From contig NZ_AORY01000017.1 of assembly GCF_000382485.1 (NCBI RefSeq), forward strand, positions 21,559 through 85,558: a stretch of DNA of 64,000 bases. The letters are read 5' to 3'. The DNA is from Sphingomonas sp. Mn802worker (lineage in GTDB: Bacteria; Pseudomonadota; Alphaproteobacteria; Sphingomonadales; Sphingomonadaceae). Of this stretch, positions 8,659 to 20,180 are shown in pieces. Below the pieces are notes generated by a model. That model worked only from the letters and a program-made list of their open reading frames with translations. It had not been told where the DNA came from and did not search any database. Both the position numbers and the translations under genes were made by a program. Each line of letters starts with the position of its first letter. Within the stretch, counting starts at the first letter, position 1.

Positions 8659-9800
8659 CAGCGTGTCCCTTCCGCGGTGGGTTGCGCCGGGGCAGGCGTC
8701 GCCGGTGTCGCTTCCTCGCCCGGTTCGCGCAATCGCTTGGCGCGGTCGAGCGGCAGGTACGGCGTCACGCCGTTCGGCTCGACGATCGTCTTGTCGGTAT
8801 TGGCCAGCACGGCCTCCATCGTCTCGTAATACATGCGGCGGCGCGTAACCTCGGGGGCGAGGCGGTACTGTTCATACACCTTGTCAAACGAGGCGGCCTC
8901 ACCCTGCGCGCGCGCGATCACTTGTTGCGCGTAGGAGCGCGCGTTGTTGAGGTTGCCGACGGCTTCCTGCTGCGCGGCGGTGACCGCGTTGAAATCGTCG
9001 ATCAGGCTGGCGGGGGCGGACGCCTGCTTGATCGATACGCCCTGGATGCGGACGCCGGCCTGATAGCTGTCGAGGATCTCCTGCATCGCGACCGTCACGC
9101 GCGCCTCGATCTCGGTGCGACCCGCGCCGATCGCCTGTTCGAGCGTGGTGGTGGCGAGCACCGCGCGCATCGCGCTCTCCGCGGTGGCGCGGACGGTTTC
9201 CTGCGGGTCCTTGATCTCGAACACGTAGTTGCGCGGATCGGACACGCGCCAGCGCACGGTATAGGCGAGATCGATGATGTTCTGGTCGCCGGTCAGCACG
9301 TTCTCGCCGCCCTCGCGCGGGAATTCATCGGTGCGGACCTGCTCGACATCGACCTTGGTCACGCGCGTGAAGGGCGCGGGCAGCGTCACGCGGATGCCGG
9401 GTTCGAGCATCCCCGAATAGCGACCGAAGAAGGTGACCACGCCGCGCTGCTGCGGCCCGATCTGGTGGAACGACGTGAACAGCACCCAGACGGCGACCAG
9501 CAAGGCGACACCGATCAGCCACAGCGCGCGCGGGTTGGCGCCGATCGGCAGATTGGGACCGGAGCCGCCGCCGCTGCCGCCGCCACCACCGCGCGCGCGT
9601 TTGAGGAATTCGTCGAGCGCAGTGGGCTTGTTGCCACCGCCGCGATTGCCGCCGCCGGGCGGGACCGACCACGGATTGCGCGGGCCGCTCTTGTCGCCAC
9701 CCGCGTCGTTGCCGCCCCCATTGCCCCATGGGCCATTGTTCTCGGCGGAAAGGACATGCGGGCGGCGAAGGCGCCGGAACAGGCGCAGCAGGGTCGTCAT
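8658..9800 (-). CDS. hflK: FtsH protease activity modulator HflK
   Basis: 380 residues. A Gly/Asn-rich N terminus (about 20-65) precedes a transmembrane helix (about 88-105), then a band 7 domain and an Ala/Gln-rich helical C terminus ending in a disordered acidic, Pro/Ala-rich tail. It partners with HflC. The start at 9800 is the ATG after which MTTLLRLFRRLRR begins; the longer frame to 10199 is antisense to mrp. There is no Shine-Dalgarno sequence in front of it, and a TATAAA box lies seven bases upstream. Confidence 0.92.
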   Translation of the reverse strand: MTTLLRLFRRLRRPHVLSAENNGPWGNGGGNDAGGDKSGPRNPWSVPPGGGNRGGGNKPTALDEFLKRARGGGGGSGGGSGPNLPIGANPRALWLIGVALLVAVWVLFTSFHQIGPQQRGVVTFFGRYSGMLEPGIRVTLPAPFTRVTKVDVEQVRTDEFPREGGENVLTGDQNIIDLAYTVRWRVSDPRNYVFEIKDPQETVRATAESAMRAVLATTTLEQAIGAGRTEIEARVTVAMQEILDSYQAGVRIQGVSIKQASAPASLIDDFNAVTAAQQEAVGNLNNARSYAQQVIARAQGEAASFDKVYEQYRLAPEVTRRRMYYETMEAVLANTDKTIVEPNGVTPYLPLDRAKRLREPGEEATPATPAPAQPTAEGTR

Positions 9801-9807
9801 GACAGTC

Positions 9808-9813
9808 TTTATA
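9808..9813 (-). promoter_or_regulatory. Candidate -10 box for hflK, giving a near-leaderless mRNA
   Basis: TATAAA on the minus strand lies 7 bases before the hflK ATG, so transcription would start at or next to the start codon. The -35 region at 17-base spacing is poor (CTGTTT). Confidence 0.35.
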
Positions 9814-9873
9814 GGAGCCGCGCGCGCGAAAAACAGTGGCAAGCGGCCACGACGGGCGTAACGCCTCGTTGCT

Positions 9874-10818
9874 ATGGACGCAGAACAGGTAAAAGGCGCG
9901 GTTGCCGCAGTCGCCGGCGCGCGCGCGACGGTCAGGATCGACGGCAATCGCATCGGCGTGGTGGTGGACGCGAGCGGGCTCGACCAGCAGGCACGCGACG
10001 CGCTGGAGGCGAGCGTGCGGATGGCGGCAAGCGTGCCGAGCGCCGAGGTGCGCGTCGTGGTCACGGCCGAGCGACCGACACGGCGGCTGATCGCGGTGGC
10101 GAGCGGGAAGGGCGGGGTCGGCAAGTCGACGCTGTCGGCCAACCTCGCCATCGCGCTGGCGCGGGGCGGGCGGCGCGTCGGGCTGGTCGACGCCGACATC
10201 TACGGCCCGTCGCAACCGCGGCTGATGGGGGTGGAGGGGACAAGGCCCGAAGCGCGCGACAAGGTGCTGATACCGGTGCAGACGCCGTACGGCGTGCCGC
10301 TGCTGTCGATGGGGCAATTGGTCGAGCCGGGCCGTGCGCTGGCATGGCGCGGGCCGATGACGGCGGGGGCGCTCGGCCAGATGGTCGATGCCGAATGGGG
10401 GATCGCGGACACGCTGGTGGTGGACTTGCCCCCCGGTACCGGCGACGTGCAGCTGACGATGGTGCAGAAGCACCGCCCGGCGGGCGCGGTGATCGTGTCG
10501 ACGCCGCAGGACCTCGCGCTGATCGACGCGCGGCGTGCGATCGACCTGTTCGACAAGGCGGGCGTGCCGATCATCGGGCTGGTCGAGAACATGGCGGGCT
10601 ACGCCTGCCCGCATTGCGGCGAGGTGTCCGATCCGTTCGGGCGCGGAGGCGCGAAGGCGGCGGCCGTGGAGGCGAGTATCCCGTTCCTGGGCCGGGTGCC
10701 GCTCGACATCGCGATCCGCACCGCGTCGGACGCGGGGCAGCCGCCCGCGGCCGGAGCGGACGACCGCGTGTTCGCGGGGATCGCGGCGCAGGTGGCGGAG
10801 TGGATGGCGCGCAACTGA
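9874..10818 (+). CDS. apbC: Mrp/NBP35-family ATP-binding Fe-S carrier
   Basis: 314 residues. A reduced MIP18/DUF59-like N-terminal domain (about 1-65) is followed by a deviant P-loop GKGGVGKS (78-85). A CPHC motif (Cys245, Cys248) supplies the bridging Fe-S cluster ligands of Mrp proteins. It loads Fe-S clusters onto target proteins; the nearby aconitase is one possible client. It is transcribed divergently from hflK, with a 73-base spacer. The family name mrp is equally used. Confidence 0.9.
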   Translation: MDAEQVKGAVAAVAGARATVRIDGNRIGVVVDASGLDQQARDALEASVRMAASVPSAEVRVVVTAERPTRRLIAVASGKGGVGKSTLSANLAIALARGGRRVGLVDADIYGPSQPRLMGVEGTRPEARDKVLIPVQTPYGVPLLSMGQLVEPGRALAWRGPMTAGALGQMVDAEWGIADTLVVDLPPGTGDVQLTMVQKHRPAGAVIVSTPQDLALIDARRAIDLFDKAGVPIIGLVENMAGYACPHCGEVSDPFGRGGAKAAAVEASIPFLGRVPLDIAIRTASDAGQPPAAGADDRVFAGIAAQVAEWMARN

Positions 10819-10857
10819 GGCGGGGGCGGGGCGTTCCTTTGCCAAAGGAGTTCGCCC

Positions 10858-11289
10858 ATGCCGCTGACGAGTGACGCCGAGATCAAGGCCCTGCTGGAGG
10901 AAACGCGCACGATCGCGGTGGTTGGCGCGTCCGACCGGCCTGATCGACCGTCGTTCCGCGTCATGAAGACGCTGCAGGACCACGGCTATCGCACCATCCC
11001 GGTCAATCCGCAGATCACCGGCGCGCATATCCACGGCGAGTTCGTGTTCCGTGAGCTCGCGCAGCTGGGCGATCCGATCGACATGGTCGACGTATTCCGC
11101 CGCCCCGACGCGGTGGGCGAGGTGGTCGACGAGGCGATCGCGATCGGGGCGAAGTCGATCTGGATGCAATTGGGCGTGATCGACGAGGCCGCGGCGGCGC
11201 GTGCGGAAGCCGCCGGGTTGAAGGTGGTGATGGATCGCTGCCCGGCGATCGACATTCCGCGGCTGAGTGTCGTGCGCGTGGATGGATGA
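10858..11289 (+). CDS. CoA-binding (Rossmann) domain protein, YccU family
   Basis: 143 residues covering a single CoA-binding Rossmann fold. VVGASDRPDRPSFRVM is the nucleotide loop near residues 20-36, and IPVNP and VDVFRRPD are family signatures. It is the stand-alone version of the N-terminal domain of succinyl-CoA synthetase alpha. The function of YccU-type proteins is not settled. The start at 10858 has AAAGGAG seven bases upstream. It lies 39 bases after apbC and is probably cotranscribed. Confidence 0.85.
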   Translation: MPLTSDAEIKALLEETRTIAVVGASDRPDRPSFRVMKTLQDHGYRTIPVNPQITGAHIHGEFVFRELAQLGDPIDMVDVFRRPDAVGEVVDEAIAIGAKSIWMQLGVIDEAAAARAEAAGLKVVMDRCPAIDIPRLSVVRVDG

Positions 11290-11360
11290 CGCCGGCGGGG
11301 TAGTGCTTTTCCTTCCACCCCACTTGCCGGATCGCGCGGGGCAGCGCATCCTCCCGCGTC

Positions 11361-11696
11361 ATGATCCCGCTGCTGCTGCTTCTCGCCGGTGCCGATGACG
11401 CGATGGAAACCTATCGCGCGCGAACGGCGGCGGAACATCGCTGCGTCGTCACGCCCGACACGACCGACGTCACCGTGTGTGGGAAGCGGCACGCCGACCG
11501 TTTCCGCGTGCCGTTCGTCGGCGGCCCGAACGGGAATCGAAGAGACGACGTGCCGTTCGAGCGCGAGGCGATGCTTCATCGCACCACCCCGATCGACGAC
11601 CTGAGCCCGTTCCTCGTCGGCGGCGGCATGGCCGGGGTGAGTGTCAGCACGCGCGGCGGCGTCGGCGGGTACAAGACGCGCGAGCTTGCCAAATAA
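11361..11696 (+). CDS. Small hypothetical exported protein
   Basis: 111 residues. A very short hydrophobic start (MIPLLLLLAGA) may be a minimal signal peptide. The rest has two cysteines (HRCVV and TVCGK) about 14 residues apart and an Arg-rich middle. The pair V-x-VCGKR resembles a group of sphingomonad secreted proteins with the phrase VCGRR, but no function is known. It stands alone after the CoA-binding gene. Confidence 0.5.
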   Translation: MIPLLLLLAGADDAMETYRARTAAEHRCVVTPDTTDVTVCGKRHADRFRVPFVGGPNGNRRDDVPFEREAMLHRTTPIDDLSPFLVGGGMAGVSVSTRGGVGGYKTRELAK

Positions 11697-12043
11697 CGGT
11701 GGTGTGGGTCGTGGCTTGACTACACTCCTACGCTCGTGCCTGGCGTAACCGGCGAGCGCGACCTGAGAGCGATTTAGGGTCGCCCTTTGGTCCTGATGTC
11801 CCTGCGTCGACCACGAGCGTGAAGCGGATGGGCGGCATGGTCCCACGGCGCGTCTGGCAGGTTGCTGGACCGGCGACCATATGTCCGCGGACGGGCGCTT
11901 CGCGCGGTCGTTGGGCGGTTAACGCGACGAGCGCAGTTTGGCGCTGTTGCAGCAGGCGCAGGCGGGGACGAAGCGATAAGCGTGTGCGATCGCGCCGCTG
12001 ACCCTTTCGCGAGCGGTCGCATCTGTTACGATCGCGCGCAAAC
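11697..12043. other. Gene-free spacer of about 350 bp
   Basis: Between the small exported protein and the permease I see no convincing gene, tRNA or terminator. Frames on both strands here lack ribosome sites and have no recognisable product. Confidence 0.5.
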
Positions 12044-13459
12044 ATGGGGGTGCCAGTGTCCAGTCTTTTCCGCCGCAAGCCGATGGCGCCGCCCGCGCCC
12101 GACGCGCACGGACATGTGCTCGCGCGCACACTGTCGTGGCCGCATCTGGTCGCGCTGGGCGTTGGAGCGATTGTCGGCACGGGCATCCTGACGCTGATCG
12201 GTGTCGGCGCCGACCGCGCGGGGCCGTCGGTGATCCTGTCATTCGTGATCGCCGGCGCGATCTGCTCCTGCGCGGCGCTCGCTTATGCCGAGATGGCGAC
12301 GATGATCCCGACCTCGGGCAGCGCGTACACCTACAGCTATGTCGTGCTGGGCGAGGTGATCGCCTGGGTGATCGGCTGGTCGCTGATCCTCGAATATTCG
12401 CTTGTGGTGTCGACGGTCGCGGTCGGCTGGTCGGGATATGCCGCGCCTTTGCTGACGCCGCTCGGCTTTCCTGTTTCGTTGACGCAGGGGCCAGAGCTGG
12501 GCGGGCTGGTCAACGTGCCTGCGGTGTTCATCATCGCGGTGGTCGCGGCATTGCTGAGCGTGGGGACGAAGGAGAGCGCGACGCTGAATGCGGTGCTGGT
12601 GGTGGTCAAGCTGATCGCGCTGGCGGTATTCGTCGCCGTCGCGCTGCCGCATTTCGACGCGGCCAACCTCCACCCGTTCACGCCGTTCGGGTTCGCTAAG
12701 TCGGTGTCGGCGGACGGGGTCGAGCGCGGCGTCATGGCGGCGGCGGCGATCATCTTCTTCGCCTTCTACGGGTTCGACGCGATCTCGACCGCGGCGGAGG
12801 AGACTAAGAACCCAGGACGCGATCTGGCGATCGGGATCGTCGGGTCGATGGTAGCGTGCGCCGCGATCTACATGCTCGTTGCGGTCGCCGCGGTGGGTGC
12901 CTTGTCGTTCACGCGCTTTGCCGACAGCCCCGAGCCGCTGGCGCTGATCCTGCGCGGGATCGGGCGGCCGGGGTTCGCGACGTTCCTGGCGGTAAGCGCG
13001 GTGATCGCGCTGCCGACCGTCCTGCTCGGCTTCCTGTTCGGGCAGAGCCGCATCTTCTTCGTGATGGCGCGCGACGGGTTGCTGCCGCAGGCGCTCGCCA
13101 AGGTGTCGTCGCGCGGGACGCCGGTCAGGATCACGGTGATGACCGCGGTGCTGGTGTCGATCATCGCAGGAATCATGCCGATCGATGCGATCGCCGCGCT
13201 GGCGAATGCGGGGACGCTGGCGGCGTTCACTGCGGTGTGCGTTGCGATGCTGGTGATGCGCCGTCGTGCGCCCGATGCGCCGCGCACGTTCCGCGCGCCG
13301 GCGGCGTGGCCGGTCGGGATCGTCGGGGTGCTCGGGTGCGTCTATCTGTTCTTCAGCCTGCCGAGCCGGACGCAGCTGTATTTCGTGCTGTGGAATGTCG
13401 CGGGGCTGGTGCTGTACTTTGCCTGGGGCCGGCGCCGTGCGAGTGCGATGCTCGGCTAG
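12044..13459 (+). CDS. APC-superfamily amino acid permease (CAT/YfnA type)
   Basis: 471 residues with about 12 transmembrane helices. The first helix carries GVGAIVGTGILTLIG, the unwound substrate-binding segment typical of cationic-amino-acid-type (CAT) APC permeases, and AEETKNPGRD is the conserved loop after helix 6. It imports amino acids across the inner membrane with a proton or exchange mechanism; the substrate is unknown. The start could also be GTG 12050 or 12056. Its last four bases overlap the 3' end of the convergent vapC. A second paralogue lies at 53543-55081. Confidence 0.88.
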   Translation: MGVPVSSLFRRKPMAPPAPDAHGHVLARTLSWPHLVALGVGAIVGTGILTLIGVGADRAGPSVILSFVIAGAICSCAALAYAEMATMIPTSGSAYTYSYVVLGEVIAWVIGWSLILEYSLVVSTVAVGWSGYAAPLLTPLGFPVSLTQGPELGGLVNVPAVFIIAVVAALLSVGTKESATLNAVLVVVKLIALAVFVAVALPHFDAANLHPFTPFGFAKSVSADGVERGVMAAAAIIFFAFYGFDAISTAAEETKNPGRDLAIGIVGSMVACAAIYMLVAVAAVGALSFTRFADSPEPLALILRGIGRPGFATFLAVSAVIALPTVLLGFLFGQSRIFFVMARDGLLPQALAKVSSRGTPVRITVMTAVLVSIIAGIMPIDAIAALANAGTLAAFTAVCVAMLVMRRRAPDAPRTFRAPAAWPVGIVGVLGCVYLFFSLPSRTQLYFVLWNVAGLVLYFAWGRRRASAMLG

Positions 13460-13854
13460 ACGGGGCGGGTGACCGACGCACCCGTGTCGGCAAGGAGGCG
13501 AGCGGCCTGTTCGTCGAAGGTCGCGAGCGTTTCCGCGCCGAGGCGGCGGCCGTCCGCCTCGATCACCGCGTCGGCGAAGTCGCCGCCGCGATCGAGCAGG
13601 TCAAGCCCTGCTTCGACCAGCGGCCACTCGGTCTTCACGCGCGGATCGTTCAACAGCAGGCGCAGTGCGGCGGCGATCTGCGGGCCTTTCCACTTGTGGG
13701 CTCTGTTAAGAACCCAGACCGTCTCAGCAAGCGCTACGATCGGCAGCGCCACCAGAGTCGCCTTGGACAAGGTTCGCATGGCAATAGGGGACTGCACCTG
13801 ATCGTCGGCGGTTAGCGCGCGTACGAGGACGTTGGTGTCGGCCGTGATCTTCAA
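13456..13854 (-). CDS. vapC: PIN-domain toxin VapC
   Basis: 132 residues of PIN fold. Metal-binding acidic residues are Asp6 (TADTNVL), Glu44 (LAETVWVL), Asp92/Asp95 and Asp114 (TFDEQA). Such toxins are Mg-dependent ribonucleases. It overlaps vapB by four bases, and the antitoxin is translated first. At the other end it overlaps the permease stop by four bases, tail to tail. All catalytic positions look intact, so the module may be active. Confidence 0.9.
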   Translation of the reverse strand: MKITADTNVLVRALTADDQVQSPIAMRTLSKATLVALPIVALAETVWVLNRAHKWKGPQIAAALRLLLNDPRVKTEWPLVEAGLDLLDRGGDFADAVIEADGRRLGAETLATFDEQAARLLADTGASVTRPV

Positions 13855-14114
13855 GGTTCGACTTCTCCGGCCCAGGCGCGCGCGATCACCTCGTTCATCT
13901 CCTCGATCGAGAGTGCCTTCTGTCCCGGCCGGTGAAGGGCGCCAAAGGCATCTTCGATCCGACCAGTTCGCGCAATCCGTTGCGGCGCAAGCGTCAGGCG
14001 ACCACCGGGGGCGGGCGTCACCTCCACCTTGTCGCCGGGACGCAGCGCAAGGTGCTGGAGTAGCTCCCTCTTCAACGTGATCTGGCCCTTGGCGGTGATC
14101 GTGAGCGTGGTCAT
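13851..14114 (-). CDS. vapB: AbrB/MazE-type antitoxin VapB
   Basis: 87 residues. The N-terminal swapped-hairpin AbrB domain (TITAKGQITLKRELLQHL, then GDKVEV) binds DNA, and the C-terminal tail with SIEEMNEVIARAW wraps the toxin. The start ATG at 14114 lies 7-8 bases after a perfect 8-bp inverted repeat that spans the likely -10 box, so VapB or the VapBC complex probably represses its own promoter. No Shine-Dalgarno sequence is obvious. Confidence 0.9.
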   Translation of the reverse strand: MTTLTITAKGQITLKRELLQHLALRPGDKVEVTPAPGGRLTLAPQRIARTGRIEDAFGALHRPGQKALSIEEMNEVIARAWAGEVEP

Positions 14115-14121
14115 GACAGCA

Positions 14122-14158
14122 AGGTAAGGAAGATATGCCTTACCTGCAACGGTGTGAA
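14122..14158 (-). promoter_or_regulatory. vapBC promoter with embedded palindromic operator
   Basis: On the minus strand, TTCACA (14153-14158), a 17-base spacer, then TATCTT (14130-14135) form a sigma-70-type promoter. A perfect inverted repeat AGGTAAGG-N8-CCTTACCT (14122-14145) surrounds the -10 box. The transcript would have a leader of only a few bases before the vapB ATG at 14114. Confidence 0.65.
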
Positions 14159-14232
14159 TAAGAGGCGGGATGCTGGCTTAGGGCCAGGATAACGGGATGA
14201 TGGGCGGGACGGTGAAGACGCAGACACGACGA

Positions 14233-14261
14233 AGCCCGCGTCGCTCGTCGCGACGCGGGCT
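14233..14261 (-). terminator. Terminator hairpin of acnA
   Basis: A perfect 12-bp stem AGCCCGCGTCGC / GCGACGCGGGCT with a 5-base loop, 27 bases after the acnA stop on the minus strand. It is followed by TTCGTCGTG, a weak T-rich tail. Confidence 0.75.
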
Positions 14262-14288
14262 CCTCGATCACTCAGTCGTGCGCGCGGG

Positions 14289-16976
<2,688 letters not shown>

Positions 16977-17175
16977 GGGGCGTCCTTTGCTGTTGCACCG
17001 GCGGGCTCGCAGGAGGCGGGGGGACCCGCGCGGGCGCCGACGATAGCCTGATGGTTGGCCTGAATATAAGGTCGCCGCGGGCGATAGCAGCGTGTTGCGG
17101 ATGCGAAAAGGGGCGTGGTTGCGGCTTTTTGTGTCCGGCGGCGTTGTGGCGCGAATTAGAGGGTTTAGGGGCAGC

Positions 17176-17718
17176 GTGGCGCGCAAGCTGAAGGTGTTTC
17201 GCACGGCCGCGGGCTTTCACGACGCGTACGTCGCCGCGCCGAGCCGCAAGGCCGCGCTCGCCGCCTGGGGCGCGGAACGCGATCTGTTCGCGCGTGGGGC
17301 AGCGGAGGAGGTAACCGACGCGGCGTTGATGGAGGAGCCGCTCGCGCGACCGGGCGAGGTCATCAAGCGGTCGCGCGGCAGTGCGGCGGAGCAGTTCGCG
17401 GCGCTGCCGGCCGGCAAACCGAAGACGAAGAAGACGAAGAAGCGGGCCGCGAAGGCCGAGGGGTCCGAGCCAGCATCCAAGCCTGTGCCCAAGCCTTCCC
17501 GCGACGCGCTCGATGCCGCGCAGGAGGCGATCGACGCCGCGGAACGTGACTGGCGCGCGGTGCAGCGCGATCTGGCGGCGCGGCAAAAGGCGCTCGATCG
17601 CGAGCGGCGGGAGGCGAGCGAGCGACACGAGAGGGCACTGGCCGATCTGGAGCGGGCGAAGCGGGCAGCGCAGCACGATTATGACGCGGCGCTGGCGCGC
17701 TGGCGCGAGGCGCGCTGA
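17176..17718 (+). CDS. Ala/Lys/Glu-rich coiled-coil protein (TolA-like by composition)
   Basis: 180 residues from GTG 17176, which has AGGGG just upstream. The first 40 residues ([20 protein letters not shown]) form a conserved-looking small domain. Then comes a Lys-rich linker ([11 protein letters not shown]), and from about 115 on a long charged helix rich in Ala, Glu and Arg that should be a coiled coil. Similar proteins are often labelled cell envelope biogenesis protein TolA, but no transmembrane anchor is present here, so that name is not supported. The function is unknown. Confidence 0.6.
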   Translation: MARKLKVFRTAAGFHDAYVAAPSRKAALAAWGAERDLFARGAAEEVTDAALMEEPLARPGEVIKRSRGSAAEQFAALPAGKPKTKKTKKRAAKAEGSEPASKPVPKPSRDALDAAQEAIDAAERDWRAVQRDLAARQKALDRERREASERHERALADLERAKRAAQHDYDAALARWREAR

Positions 17719-17836
17719 ACGGATCGAATCGATGCGCGTGCGAGCGGGTTGATTCGCGCAGGGCTCCCCCGGTATCAGGCGCTCTTCCGGGGCGGCCGAC
17801 GTGGTCGCCCTTGCTGTTTGAACGAGGAGAAGCCCC

Positions 17837-19042
17837 GTGTCCGCTTCCATGCCCGCATTGATGCCCGTCTACCCGCGGTGCGACGTGCGACCGGTGCGCG
17901 GCGAGGGGGTCTACCTCTACGGCGAGCGCGGCGAGCAGTACCTCGATTTCGCGAGCGGGATCGCAGTCAACGCGCTCGGTCACGCGCACCCGGTGCTGAC
18001 CAAGGCAATCGCGGATCAGGCCGCGACGCTGATGCACGTGTCGAACCTGTATGGCAGCCCGCAGGGCGAGGCGTTTGCGCAGAAGCTGGTCGACGCGTCG
18101 TTCGCCGACACCTTGTTCTTCACCAATTCGGGCACCGAGGCGGTCGAGTGCGCGATCAAGACCGCGCGCCGCTACCATTTCGCCAATGGCAATCCTGAGC
18201 GCCACACGCTCATCACCTTCAACAATGCGTTCCACGGCCGCACGATGGGCGCGATTTCGGCGACCAACCAGGCCAAGATGCGCGACGGGTTCGAGCCGCT
18301 GCTGCCCGGCTTCGCCTACGCAGCCTTCAACGACCTGGAGGCGGCGCTCGCGCTGGTCGACGACAATACCGCGGGCTTCATGGTGGAGACGATCCAGGGC
18401 GAGGGCGGTGTCTCGGCGGCGAGCGCCGAGTTTATCCAGGGGTTGCGCCGCGCGGCGGACGAGCGCGGCCTGCTGCTGGTGCTCGACGAGGTGCAATGCG
18501 GCTACGGGCGCACCGGCAAGATGTGGGCCTACGAGCATTACGGCATCACGCCCGACATCATGTCGGTGGCGAAGGGGATCGGCGGCGGCTTTCCGCTCGG
18601 CGCGTGCCTGGCGACCGCGGAGGCCGCGAAGGGGATGGTGTTCGGCACCCACGGCTCGACCTACGGCGGCAATCCGCTGGCGATGGCGGCGGGCGAGGCG
18701 GTGCTGGGCGTGATCCAGGGTGACGGTTTCCTCGACAACGTGACCCGCATGGGCGAGCGGCTGCGCTCGGCGCTGGAGCAGATGATCCCGAACTTCGACC
18801 ACGTGTTCGAGCCGGGGCTGCGCGGGCGCGGCCTGATGACGGGCGTGAAGCTGAAGCCCGAAGCGGACGCGCGGCAGTTCGTGGCGCATTTGCGCGACAA
18901 TCACGGGCTTCTGCTGGTGTCGGCGGGGGAGAATGTCGTGCGCATCCTGCCGCCGCTGATCATCGAGGAACGCCACATCGACGAGTTCGTGCAGAAGTTG
19001 AGCGACGGCGCGCGCGTGTTCGTCCCCGCCGCCGACGATTGA
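17837..19042 (+). CDS. argD: Acetylornithine aminotransferase
   Basis: 401 residues, class III PLP-dependent aminotransferase. The PLP lysine is Lys246 ([13 protein letters not shown]), and Asp217 ([13 protein letters not shown]) contacts the pyridine nitrogen. [14 protein letters not shown] near 98-111 is the phosphate-binding loop. It makes N-acetylornithine in arginine synthesis and may also act on succinyl-diaminopimelate. The GTG start has GAGGAG at the right distance. argF follows after 70 bases, so the two form an arginine operon. Confidence 0.95.
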   Translation: MSASMPALMPVYPRCDVRPVRGEGVYLYGERGEQYLDFASGIAVNALGHAHPVLTKAIADQAATLMHVSNLYGSPQGEAFAQKLVDASFADTLFFTNSGTEAVECAIKTARRYHFANGNPERHTLITFNNAFHGRTMGAISATNQAKMRDGFEPLLPGFAYAAFNDLEAALALVDDNTAGFMVETIQGEGGVSAASAEFIQGLRRAADERGLLLVLDEVQCGYGRTGKMWAYEHYGITPDIMSVAKGIGGGFPLGACLATAEAAKGMVFGTHGSTYGGNPLAMAAGEAVLGVIQGDGFLDNVTRMGERLRSALEQMIPNFDHVFEPGLRGRGLMTGVKLKPEADARQFVAHLRDNHGLLLVSAGENVVRILPPLIIEERHIDEFVQKLSDGARVFVPAADD

Positions 19043-19112
19043 TCCACGTTATTGCCATCCGGGACCGGGCTCGCGAGCGGTGAGCCCGGCCCGACCGGAA
19101 AGGCCCAAGTTC

Positions 19113-20036
19113 ATGACCACCCGCCACTTCCTGAACCTGTCCGATGCCGGCGCCGACGCGATCGCCGCGATGCTGGACGATGCGCTGACCCGCAAGCAGG
19201 CGCGTGCCGGCTGGCCGAAGGGCAAGGTCGACGCCGATGCGCCGCTTGCCGGCCGCGTGCTCGCGATGATTTTCGAGAAGAACTCGACCCGCACGCGCGT
19301 GTCGTTCGACATGGCTGTCAGGCAACTGGGCGGTCAGTCGATCGTGATGGAAGCCGGGCAGATGCAGCTGGGGCGCGGCGAAACGGTCGCCGACACCGCG
19401 CGCGTGTTGTCTGGCTATGTCGACGCGATCATGATCCGCACCGACGACCATGCCAAGGTCGAGGAGATGGCGCGCTATGCGAGCGTGCCGGTCATCAATG
19501 GCCTGACCGACGCGTCGCATCCGTGCCAGATCATGGCCGACCTGCTGACGATCATCGAGGCGGGCAAGTCGCTGCCCGGATTGAAGGTCGCGTGGCTGGG
19601 CGACGGCAACAACGTGCTCGCCTCGATCGTCGAGGCCGCCGGGCTGATGCATTTCGACGTGGTCGCCGCCTGCCCGCAGGGGTTCCAGCCGGAGGAGGAG
19701 GCGATCACGCGGGCTTCGGGGCGCGCGCGAGTCGTGGCTGACCCGCGCGAGGCGGTGGAAGGGGCGGACATCGTCGTCACCGATACCTGGATCTCGATGG
19801 GGCAGGCGCAGGCCGAGACCAAGCTCGCCGCGATGATGCCGTATCAGGTCGACGCCAGCCTGATGGCGCATGCCAAGGCCGACGCGAAGTTCCTCCATTG
19901 TCTCCCTGCGCACCGCGGCGAGGAAGTGACGCCGGAGGTGATCGATGGCGCGCATTCGCTGATCTGGGCCGAGGCGGAGAACCGGCTGCACGCGCAAAAG
20001 GCAATCCTGCGCTGGTGTTTCGGGCAGATCGGGTGA
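19113..20036 (+). CDS. argF: Ornithine carbamoyltransferase
   Basis: 307 residues. The carbamoyl phosphate loop is STRTR at 58-62. The central motif [10 protein letters not shown] and the ornithine-binding [11 protein letters not shown] near the C terminus are both intact. It makes citrulline from ornithine in the cytoplasm. The start at ATG 19113 is preferred (GAAAGG upstream) over the GTG at 19080. It follows argD and precedes hslO, an order common in alphaproteobacteria. Confidence 0.95.
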   Translation: MTTRHFLNLSDAGADAIAAMLDDALTRKQARAGWPKGKVDADAPLAGRVLAMIFEKNSTRTRVSFDMAVRQLGGQSIVMEAGQMQLGRGETVADTARVLSGYVDAIMIRTDDHAKVEEMARYASVPVINGLTDASHPCQIMADLLTIIEAGKSLPGLKVAWLGDGNNVLASIVEAAGLMHFDVVAACPQGFQPEEEAITRASGRARVVADPREAVEGADIVVTDTWISMGQAQAETKLAAMMPYQVDASLMAHAKADAKFLHCLPAHRGEEVTPEVIDGAHSLIWAEAENRLHAQKAILRWCFGQIG

Positions 20037-20180
20037 GGCACCAGTCCGGTTGACCGGCCGGTTCGGTTGATCGCGGCCGACTCGGCTCCCAAATAGACGG
20101 CATCTCACGACATGCTGGCCCATCGCGCGCCCTTTCTGGCGTATGGGTCTGCTTCGATCCGCTGACGGGAGCCGCCGATC

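Noticed and set aside
11728..12186. 152-residue minus-strand frame in the spacer before the permease
   Set aside because: Arg/Pro-rich composition typical of a wrong frame, overlap with the permease start, and no ribosome site.
20054..20063. ACCGGCCGGT palindrome after argF, with similar CCGGCCGG near 34998 and CCGGCC near 25997
   Set aside because: Short GC palindromes are expected by chance in a GC-rich genome, and the flanks are not conserved between sites.
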